From Dissophora ornata (Eukaryota; Mortierellomycota; Mortierellomycetes; Mortierellales; Mortierellaceae), in assembly GCA_025201705.1 (NCBI GenBank), contig MU617174.1:1-20458 (forward strand): a stretch of 20,458 nucleotides of DNA, in the 5' to 3' direction. Positions 1 through 8,439 of this stretch are shown one piece after another. Position 1 is the first letter of the stretch. Each line of letters begins with the position of its first letter. The notes beneath the pieces were generated by a model. The model searched no databases and was not told where the DNA came from. It saw only the letters and a list, made by a program, of their open reading frames with translations. Both the position numbers and the translations under genes were made by a program.

Positions 1-526
1 ATCCATTTCAAGCATTGCATATCGTCGTTCACTTGACATTTTTTATTTGTTGGATCAGATTCCAAGTAGCCATGCTTCCGATTTGGAGAACAAAAGGCGG
101 AGCAAATCATAACAAAAGAAAAAAAAAATGAAAAATGGAGAGCTTAGTCCAAGCCCACGCGACTTGAGAGCTGGGACCATGCGTGATGATGGTACAAAGG
201 AACAACAGAAACAACAAGGAAACCGTAGAAACACATAAAAAAAAAATTACAAGAAAGGATGGAGGAAAAATGAAGGGCGAAGGAGTCAAGTCGAAGAATT
301 TGGTAAAAAAAAAAAAATCCTTCTCGGTGTTTGTTGACCACCCCTCTTCAACTTCCCTCATCCTTTTTTTTTTTTGCTATTTTTTTTCCACCCCTTATTT
401 TTCATTAAAGAAAAAAAAAAGCATTGTCAAATATAGACGACTGCGTAGATGCGTGTGTGTGTGTGTGTGTGTGCGTGTATGTATGTTAAGTGAGAATGCC
501 GATGGGCTATCGAGTCTTAAACTTAT
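1..526. other. 3' flank of ATG8, low-complexity DNA, no gene seen
   Basis: No convincing coding sequence on either strand. The stretch is dominated by short A and T homopolymers (for example around 120-128, 237-246, 305-317, 365-375 and 410-420) and a GT microsatellite. The open frames here translate to low-complexity F/K-rich peptides created by those runs. It probably holds the 3' UTR and terminator region of ATG8, which reads leftward and stops at 527. I see no clear AATAAA on the minus strand close to the stop. Confidence 0.6.
453..473. repeat. (GT)n microsatellite
   Basis: Ten uninterrupted GT units followed by a degenerate GC/GTAT tail to about 486. It lies 54 nt beyond the ATG8 stop codon, so it is probably in that gene's 3' UTR, where it would read as CA repeats in the transcript. 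Confidence 0.9.
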
Positions 527-1337
527 CTAGTCAGACTCTTCTACCTCCTCTAGTTGTGAACCAAACGTGTTCTCGCCAGAATATGTGATGTACAAGAAAC
601 CATCCTTGTCCTGATGCTCATCGTAGATAGATGACATCAAAGCTGCTGTTGGGGGGAGAACCTCATTAACGAAGATGAAGATGGCCTTCTCGGGTGACAG
701 CTTGATGCGCTTGCGAATAACATAGACAAATTGACCGACAGTCAAGTCCGCAGGGACGAGATACTTTTTCTTGTCAATGGTGGCAATATCTGACTTGTCG
801 ACTTTCTCGCAAATGACCTATGTGATTTTTAGTTGTGGTGGGGATGCAGTTGATATTGGGTTAGTAAACTTGAATCAAATGTTGACTGTATATGGAGCTG
901 ATGATAGCCTTGGCGTTTTTGTTTGTTTGGAGGGCGGGGGGCCTCCATCATAACAATAAGCACACCATAAAATTCAAAAGGGAGAAGGATAAATCCCTCT
1001 TCCCTCATAGAGAGAGAGAGAGGGGACAATTGCTCTCGTCATTTGCCCTCTGTCATACGACATTCATATCTGTCGACTTTCAACTGTGCCGACACACAAA
1101 CTTACGGGAATGCGGTCTGGGTACTTTTGGCGGATGCGTTCTGCTTCTGCCTTGCGCTTCTCTATTATCGAGAGAAGACGGGACGAGATATGGAGTGGTC
1201 AGTAAGCTTGATTACGGGGCATGACTGCGTAAATGAAGTTGAAGAAGTGTCGAGTCCTATGGAGTGATAGGTGTCGACACGGCGCGGAAAACAGACATAC
1301 CAAATGCATGTTCTTGCTGGAATGCTGAGCGGACCAT
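527..1337 (-). CDS. ATG8: Autophagy ubiquitin-like modifier Atg8
   Basis: Three exons: 1301-1337, 1106-1161 and 527-817, with introns of 139 and 288 nt (donors GTATGT and GTAAG, acceptors TAG). The spliced product is 127 residues, close to the family's usual 116-125. It begins [20 protein letters not shown] and keeps family hallmarks: the IPVICEK segment, [15 protein letters not shown], the [11 protein letters not shown] stretch, and YSGENTFG ending in Gly117. In the family, the protease Atg4 cuts after this glycine, and Atg7/Atg3 then conjugate it to phosphatidylethanolamine on the growing autophagosome. Ten acidic residues ([10 protein letters not shown]) follow the glycine and would be removed. 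The first coding exon is only 37 nt, so an automatic annotation could lose the start. An in-frame ORF extends upstream of the chosen ATG but has no ATG of its own and looks like leader. Identity is very secure; exon 1 is slightly less so. Confidence 0.96.
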
Positions 1338-1635
1338 TTTGTAGTGGGGTTGTGTTAGTAGGTGAGGATCTGGTTTGGGCGGGTTGGGGAAGGCGTATTT
1401 ATGGTGGCCGAATAAAGAAAAAGGCGGTGCAGAGGACAATTGGGCGCAGACCGGTTAGGAAGTGGCTGTGATAGAGAGCAAGTCTGATAGGGTGCGTTGG
1501 GCTTTGTTGGATGGAGACAGCTTTGTTGGAGACTGCGATGCGTAAACGAGAATCCGGGTTGAATGTTTGATGAGGGAACGAGCAAGACTGGGAGTGAAGG
1601 AGAGAAAAGTGGACGACAAAGCGCGCATAACGCAC

Positions 1636-1643
1636 ATTATATA
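1636..1643 (-). promoter_or_regulatory. Candidate TATA box of ATG8
   Basis: On the minus strand this reads TATATAAT, about 300 nt upstream of the chosen ATG8 start at 1337. It is followed by a pyrimidine-rich stretch suited to a transcription start near 1600-1615. If used, the leader would be roughly 270 nt. Position and consensus are seen; function is inferred. Confidence 0.4.
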
Positions 1644-3187
1644 GCGGAGTGCGTGGCCACTGGATTCAAAGTCGAACCCGTGGCTTGTGACTGCGAAAAA
1701 ATTGTCGACTTTGATTCAAAAGAGCTGATTGAATAATCACTGCAAGTTACAGCAAAAGCCTTAATTAAGACGAATCACCGGAACAACACACTGCAGATAT
1801 CATCCCACAACAGGGTGCAGTTTTAGCATATGAACATTGTTTGAAATGCACAATAAATGGACTATGCTAGAAGCAAGCACACCAATCAGCCATGGTGACA
1901 GCATCAGATGACGGCACCCTCCTCTTCCGCTATATCGTGGCTCAAGAACCTACATCACGGTACATGCACCGGTCCGCGGAAGATGCAGTGCGTCACTCGG
2001 AAGCCAGGAGCGACTCTCGACTGCACTAGGACAAGACAGGATACATGACCAGAAATTGGAACGCATCAAAGAGATGGACGAGCGAAGAGCGGCTCTCGAA
2101 GGACCGGGTACCCATATGACCATATGACCTCGACATCATTATCATCATCATCGTCACCGCTATCATCTGCCATGACCTGTGCAGTACAGGATGGAAGAGC
2201 AAGAAAGTCAAGTCCCCTCTGGAGAGCCAGGTTGAAGATGCACAGATCATGTAAGACAAAGTAGTAGCCGTAAGTCCGCCTTGGCCTTTTGGTGTTCCCT
2301 GTCATAGTGGAGTCTTGGCCTAAACTGCCCAAAAATGGCTATTTTCCGAAATCGGGCCGCCACTGAACTTTAAATAGGTCGCCACAGCCGAGAACTATCT
2401 GTAGAGACCAACACCTCTACTTCCAGCATGTGCCAAGAATCCAGGGATCCTTGTTATTCCATTCCGTTGACTCTGCTAATGCTCTGCGTAGAGTTGTCAG
2501 ACTGGAGTTTAAAAAAGAAATGAATAGTAGAACCTTGCCAAGGTCAGGCCATCTCATCTGGCCGCAAGGTCGAAGCCAAAGGTCATGTGGTCAGGATAGA
2601 GCGATGGACCCTTGCATTTCAAACGACGCCGCGCAAATTCACGTCCCACCGCAGCGCCCCACCCAACAACTATATACATTGTATGTATGTCTAGGGGTTT
2701 GTCGACTCTTGGTTAGCGTACGTCTAGCTTATCCCATCTGTCCATCTACTATAACTTGTACAACACCTACGGCGCTTGTCCACATGGCTACAGCATACTG
2801 TACTTCCATAATAGACCAATATACCAGACGACAGCCTGTTTTGTTAGTGATCTTTGCTCATCGAGGGCACAGTCAATGGTGTTGCATGTAAGCGTTGACG
2901 AACGGACTGCAGAAATACACAGAGACGCACAGATTTTACTCGCTACGCCTCGGAGGCGCAGGGCGGGAAGATATTGAGGTGTAACATGTTTGAACAATAG
3001 GGGATCGCCACGAATAGAGCGAGACACCAAGAGTCGACAGAAAACAAACGGGAAAATGGGGGGACAAAAACCTAATGATATAGCGTGAGGGCATTCGACC
3101 CCATATTCTTTTTTTTCAAGAATGGAAGAGCAAAGAGCTGCATTTTCACACACTGTGACGTTCTGACAAACGAGGCTTATTTGGCTC
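1644..3187. other. Long intergenic region without a recognisable gene
   Basis: About 1.5 kb with many small open frames on both strands, none with a recognisable domain, convincing splice architecture or consistent codon pattern. A minus-strand frame at 2066-2302 would begin MTGNTKRPRRTYGYYF and contains a run of Asp from a GAT-type repeat; I do not recognise it. A plus-strand frame at 2430-2891 looks like chance. No tRNA, 5S rRNA or snRNA could be built. The left end probably holds the ATG8 promoter. Confidence 0.5.
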
Positions 3188-3643
3188 CTACCTCTTCATT
3201 CCAAGTTTCCTACAACGGCCCAGTCCACTGCGGCGCCTGGGCCAGCGGATAGTAAAATAATCAATGTCCTTCGGCCATTCTGGCGTTCCACGCCGCGCCA
3301 GCTCATCCACGAAGGTCAGTTTAGTAAAAAAATCAAGTCCCAATCGACTTGACCAAAAGCAACCGCAGCCGATTTTTTTCTTTACGTCGGCTGAAGATTC
3401 AGTCGATTAGAAACCCCCTGGACGCAATAGGTCAGAATGAAATGGGCATCCAGGCTTCAGACACGTCTGAATTTCATTATTGTCAGCCATGTAGGCGTTA
3501 ATCGCTGCCTTCGCGACATCTTTGCTGACTTTTTGGGTCCGCGGATATGGCGTAGCCCGATTTAATAAGCATTTTCGCTGTGTTTGTAACACCATTGATG
3601 ACAATCTGTCTGTCAGCTTTCTCCTAGATCGCCTTTGTGACCC
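3188..3643 (-). pseudogene. Broken open frame with IBR-zinc-finger-like segment
   Basis: One reading frame stays open on the minus strand from 3643 to 3188 except for an in-frame TAA at 3407-3409. The first part contains INAYMADNNEIQTCLKPGC. Its spacing (Y-x-x-D-N-x5-C-x-x-P-G-C) matches the start of the in-between-RING (IBR) zinc domain of RBR E3 ubiquitin ligases, such as the YVEDN...CPAPGC pattern of ariadne-type proteins. The remaining IBR cysteines and histidine do not follow. The second part (after the stop) contains RGTPEWPKDIDYFTIRW and ends at TAG 3188-3190; I do not recognise it. There is no convincing start or splice set, so a decayed gene fragment is the best reading. It could also be exons of an unrecognised gene, or chance. 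Confidence 0.35.
3333..3408. repeat. Cluster of overlapping inverted repeats
   Basis: Three perfect short inverted repeats lie within 76 nt. TCAAGTC (3333-3339) pairs with GACTTGA (3346-3352) across a 6-nt loop. AATCGACT (3342-3349) pairs with AGTCGATT (3401-3408). CAGCCGA (3366-3372) pairs with TCGGCTG (3387-3393). The second pair encloses the third, while the first competes with the second for bases 3346-3349. The element lies inside the broken minus-strand frame, at its premature stop. Confidence 0.55.
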
Positions 3644-3975
3644 TCAAGGTAAGAGACTTGGAGTGCTGCTCCAGCCACACCTGCGATCAAAAGTCGCGTC
3701 TAGAATATTTTGGGCGTAGCTCTGCTTGCGTCATCCATCATTCATTTGAATGGCCGCGTGCCATAATAATACTCAAGACACGACCCCTTCGTTGCTTCAG
3801 CATGAACCGCATTGTGCCCGCAATGCTAGAATATGATGGGGGGACATCGAAACCTCTTTTTTTAAAGGCTGGGCCCAAGTTCACTTATCTCATGGCCACG
3901 GAGGTACTTCAAAATGTGCTTTGTCGTTTATGCAACCTAAGCGCGCTCTCCGATGCACTAGCCAATCTATCGCTA
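3644..3975. other. Region downstream of the TFIIIC gene, no gene seen
   Basis: This stretch should contain the 3' UTR and end of the TFIIIC-subunit transcript, which reads leftward and stops at 3976. Small frames on both strands show no recognisable domain. I see no clear poly(A) signal. Confidence 0.4.
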
Positions 3976-6900
3976 CTACTTTTTACTCCTTCCTGGCCCC
4001 CACATATCCATCAAGCTCTGGTTTTGTTTCTTCAGTTCCTCATCCTTCCGTTTCTTGGCGCTGGACGGGCCTCGTTTCTTTCGTGGAGAGTCCGGTGCTA
4101 CCGATGAAGCTCTCGATGACGGTGTAGTACCGGCCTGCCGACTTGACTCCGGCTCCTCATCAACCGTATCTTGTACCCCATCTTCTTGGTCTGCAACTGC
4201 CTTCTTTGATACTGCGGCACGTGCGCCTTTGACCCTTGGTGGCAATTTTCCCACAGTTTTCTCACTCGGCGCAGTAGTTACTTTCTTTTCCTTTCCCTTG
4301 CGGCTCTTTGATGTTGATATGTCAACCTCATTCCCTGCTTCCTGCATATCCTGATCTTCATGCTGCTCAGGCGGCGCAGGCGGCCCAGACTCTTCTTCCG
4401 CCATCGCAATATCACCATCTATATCAGTAGATGGAGTCTCACTCTCGACTGATGCTTCCGCTTGCGATGGGCCTGTCATCGACTTCATCATCGAGAGAAC
4501 ACTCAGATTTTTGGTTTGGGTAGGGTTCGAGACGTCCTTTCGTGGTCTTCCTCTTGGCCTCTTTGGTGTCGTTGGCTCCTCATGCCATACTGCCCTTGGT
4601 GCGACTGCTGCCGACGATGATTCTGCTTGGTCATGACTGTCTTCTTCTATTTCCTCAACGCCTGCCTCATGCTCGATACTTTCTTCTCCCTGGTCTGCTG
4701 CTGCAGCCGCTGCTGGCGCTGCAGCTGAACCGCGTGTTGATCGTACACGTGTAAAGATGGGCGCTATTTTAAGACTACTGGATAGTCCTGATCCCTTTCG
4801 AGTAAGAGATAGTGAAGTATCTCCGCTCTCTTCCACGCCATCTTCTCCTCCCCCTGCCTCCTCTACATCTCCTGCATCTTCTGCTTCATCGTCTTCGTCT
4901 GCCCCTTCAGTTGCACTCTTCTTCCCCTTCCCCTTAGCGTTAGCTTTTGCATTCGCCTTTCCTTTTCCTTTCCCTTTTGTAGGCTTATTGTTGCCGCCTG
5001 ATGCTGTGGTCCCAGACTGATCGTCTTCCAATGACCTTGCCTCTTTCTCCCTCTTAGCTATGGCTATCCTTCCTCTGTATGTCTCTGCTTCTGGTTTCTT
5101 GGGTCGACCGATCTTGACAGGCTGACCATCAATACCAATGCGTCGTCCTTGCTCGTCATACTTGGCGCCGTTTGCCATCCGTTTCTTGATTATATAAGGC
5201 TCCGGGCCATACTTAATCTTGTTGTCTGATCCACCCTCTTCCATGCGTAGCATCGTATTGTCGACTCTGACCATTCCGCCAGCAGAACCCGAGGCCAGCC
5301 ACGCGGCAGAATGGTAACTTCTCGACCATTGTACCTGTTACAGAAGCATGTGAAAAACGTGTCAATAATATATCTGTCTCTCATATTACTTCTTGACACA
5401 AGAGATATTATGTATTGCATGCACAGTATACCTTTTGAATTGCGACGTTGTAGCCATAAAAATCTAGGAATCCGTCAGATTTGCTGATGTATTCTTTCTC
5501 CTCGCCTTCTGTGTACCGGATGACCTGCTCCTTTTTCTCCTGACTTTGACCGGCTTCTTCTGAAATGTCCTCCTTTCCAGTGCTAGCATTGCTTTCCGCA
5601 TTTCCACCATTGCCAGAAACTTCTTCGATTTGATAGACGTGGTTTTGGATCATGCCCTAGAATCATACCCCAAACATGTTTGTGTCATGTCAGCAAAAGG
5701 CCAACAGCCACTAATTCAATACAAGAAGGATACTGCACTTACATATCCACGTCGGGCTTTGTAGGCAGGGTTAGAGATCTTGACCCTGCCATCTGAAATA
5801 GCGGCGGCGAGGAACGGCTGATAATCTGAATAAGAAAAATCCCAAATGGTACCCTTGGCATTGAACAATCGAAATCCACGGGACTCCAGATAAAGCTGGT
5901 CGATCTTGGCTCCAAAATCAATATCGACATAAACCGTGCCTTCGGCCCAAGGGATGCAGACTGAAGCCATTGGGACACCCAAAATTGTCTTGATATCGAT
6001 CTGTGCAAACGGATCATGCAAATCCGTGTACCGCACATGGCCGTCATATCCCGATGTGACAATGATCCAGGGTAGGACTTCCGGGTCATAACTCCTGAGC
6101 CAATCCACAGTTCGGACACAGACATCGTGTACTTGAGGCAAGTAAATCGGGTCAAAGTACTCGGAATCTTTTTCCAATAGTGTCTCCTTTGGTTGACTAA
6201 GCATCGAATTCATGTCCCAGACAGCGACTGTTCCGTTCGTAACTCCTGCTGCCAATCTTTGCGCTGTACCCCAGTTGATGGACATAAAATTGACATCGCC
6301 CAGTCGTAACGTCGCGTAGGGTTCTGAGTACTGGATATATATCGTTTCTGGGGAAGATCCCCCCGGTGTCACCATCCCGAGATGGTCCCGCAAGCTACTC
6401 GGGTCTGGGACATTAAATATCCGGATTGTGCCGTCATTGAATGCGCCAGCCAAAACACCTAATCGTGCCAGACTGCCACCATTGGAGTCCTTATTCAAAC
6501 CACGAACAAACAGAAGCCAACCGTTAGCCAATGTCTTTTTGGGCATCTACAGTTGTCTTCACATGAAATATCCGCATCTTGCTCCCCTACCGCTTTCATA
6601 AGACCCCCTGTAGGACACCACTTCAGATCAAGAACGGCCCCGTAATGGTGTAGAATGCACATGGTTAGATATGCGCTGGGTTCATCTTGCAACTCGCCTT
6701 CGTCATTCGTTCTGCAGTTCATGCTCCAGAGTTGAATCATATTCGCCTGAGCGTCCTGTTTTCCAAGTGGGTAGATCTGATCCTGAGCTATGCTAGTCTC
6801 GGCGGTTTCTGGGAGACCTCCAATCGCGACGTAGTCCACATCTTTCTTCTTTTCATCTGGTTTATAACTGGGAGTTGGACACCAATCCATAGCCCAGATC

Positions 6901-8017
6901 GAGAATCCAGTATTCAAAATGTAACAATCGTTGATGCCCGTTTCTAATGTCGAAGAATGGAATTAAATGTTCAGTTTCTAGGTGCGCCTGACAAAAGCCT
7001 TATCTTTGGAATGTATATTGCCAAGAGACACATACGTTCTGTATTCGGGATGTACTGCGATGTCATTATTGGCATCTCATATTCCTGATCCCTTTCGGAT
7101 ACTTTTGTGGTCGCAAAGGTCGGCATATACTCTGCCAGATCATGGTTCTCCTTGGATTTTCTACCAAAGTGGGAAGAAAGAAAAAAAGAGAGAAAACTGT
7201 CAGCCTCCCGCCGTGAACTAATCGAGTCCAGACCGACGTTGAACCAGCGCAGAATGGAAACCTACTTTAGCACAGTAAAGTCTTTGATATTGGACTTCAT
7301 ATTCGGATAAACAGTCGTTCGCAAAAAGCCCTCATTCATGCTAACGTGAGTCACATCCTCTGAGGTTGGTCCTTGATAAGAGTACCTCCAGTTGGCGGGC
7401 ATCAGAGGAGAGCTGTGCATCTCTCCTTTCTTGTGCACCTTCCCGCTGGAAGTCGGCCGATTTCTTGTCCTGCCAGCAGCTGTCGCCTTAATGTTAATCT
7501 GATTAGGTTTGACGTGCAGAGTTCCATTGTAAGACAAGGGGTTGCCTGCTGAGGCAGATGCTCGTGCTTCACGATTTGGCGTCAACAGATCGCTCATTTC
7601 ATCCAGCGAGATACTGAAGCTGTGCATCTGCTTGCGTCGACGTTGTTTAGCAGGCGTCGGTCTCTCTCCGTCTTCGTCACCTTCTTCGTCTTCTTCGGTG
7701 TAAGGCTCTTGTTCTGGTTCTTCTTCGTCTACACTCATGTTGTCATCCTCGTTGTATTCCTCGCCTTCGCCTTCACGTTTGACAGGCTCGACATATTCGT
7801 CTGAATCATCATCATCCTCCTCTGCCTGGGCCTCGTCGTCTTCTTCATCCTCCTCTGCCTGGGCCTCGTCGTCTTCTTCATCCTCCTCATCAAGAAGGTC
7901 GTCGGCTCGATCGTCGCCATCGTCGTTGGCGCCGAGCTTAGTTTTGCGTCGCCTAGTCTTGAGCTTTTTGACTTTGTACGAGACGTTCTTTGCCGCAGCG
8001 CGTACTGGACGAGGCAT
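3976..8017 (-). CDS. TFIIIC subunit, TFC6/Sfc6/GTF3C2-like WD40 protein
   Basis: Six exons: 7266-8017, 7036-7160, 6591-6943, 5743-6546, 5432-5656 and 3976-5334. Introns are 105, 92, 44, 86 and 97 nt and all phases close, giving 1205 residues. Residues ~30-120 are very acidic and include a duplicated 11-residue block. A WD40-type propeller spans ~295-775, with blades visible around NTGFSIWAMDWCP, LGVLAGAFNDGTIRIF, RLAAGVTNGTVAVWDM, IIVTSGYDGHVRYTD, FLAAAISDGRVKI and WLASGSAGGMVRVDN. The C-terminal ~430 residues are low-complexity and charged, with an AT-hook core (KRPRGRPRKD, ~1011-1020) and a weaker GRPKK (~829-833). In the family this subunit belongs to the TFIIIC lobe that binds the B box of tRNA genes, recruiting TFIIIB and Pol III. 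The start MPRPVRAAAKN is the first ATG of the open frame. Family assignment rests on propeller sequence and architecture. An alternative is another WD40 chromatin protein with AT-hooks. Confidence 0.85.
7815..7880 (-). repeat. 33-nt tandem duplication in TFIIIC coding exon 1
   Basis: Two perfect adjacent 33-nt copies (7815-7847 and 7848-7880), followed by the first bases of a third. The unit is in frame and adds eleven residues per copy (DEEDDEAQAEE in some register) to the acidic N-terminal region. The lack of any mismatch suggests a recent slippage or unequal-exchange event. Confidence 0.9.
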
Positions 8018-8439
8018 TGTGTCCTGTTTTTCCTTTTGTCAAGGAGTTGATTGGTGGGGCGCGTAATGCGTGTAATGGAGGTTTGGATTCGTGCGCCGAT
8101 GCTCAAGCAGTGTCGGTCCTGGTGAAGATCCCCGCGCTGCAATGTCTTTTTTTTTTTTTTCCCTGGCTTCGCGTTGAAGAATGGAGTGCTCGAGTGTATG
8201 CGCTTCGTTTTTAGGCTAAGTGGTGACTGTTGTTTATGCGCTACTGGTAGCCCAATTTATTTTTTTTTCTGTCTAAAATGAGTTCCTTCCTTTTTCCACG
8301 CCCACAGAAAGTGACCCCGTTGTTCCCTGGACTCTCACTCCCTGCGCAGTTCAGAGTCTCTCTATCTACACCTCAACCATTCCCATCTAAAGCAATTCGC
8401 AGCTCGTATCGCTACAGCAACTACAGCCACAAGATAGCC
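8018..8439. promoter_or_regulatory. Divergent promoter region, TFIIIC subunit / dioxygenase
   Basis: This region separates the minus-strand TFIIIC gene from the plus-strand dioxygenase. It carries long T runs (8148-8160, 8262-8269) and, from about 8335, a C/T-rich stretch typical of a fungal leader. No clear TATA box is seen. An in-frame ATG at 8278 could extend the dioxygenase into the right half. Confidence 0.5.

Noticed and set aside
1664..1690. B-box-like GGGTTCGACTT on the minus strand suggesting a tRNA
   Set aside because: The arms flanking the TTCGACT loop do not pair, and no acceptor stem, A box or T-run terminator fits at tRNA distance.
796..1710. GTCGACTTT occurring three times around ATG8
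   Set aside because: One copy is coding, one intronic and one upstream; spacing and flanks are irregular, so no regulatory meaning can be supported.
2276..2300. GGCCTTTTGG string resembling the 5' end of U2 snRNA
   Set aside because: The conserved branch-site-pairing sequence that should follow is absent; only about ten bases match.
3088..3118. GGG-CATTCGA-CCC followed by a long T run, resembling a tRNA T-arm plus Pol III terminator on the plus strand
   Set aside because: The loop is not TTCRANY, the stem is only partly paired, and no A box or acceptor stem could be found upstream.
4524..4540. GGTTCGAGAC, B-box-like, in the TFIIIC gene
   Set aside because: It lies in an open coding exon and does not continue with the CC and stem pairing needed for a tRNA.
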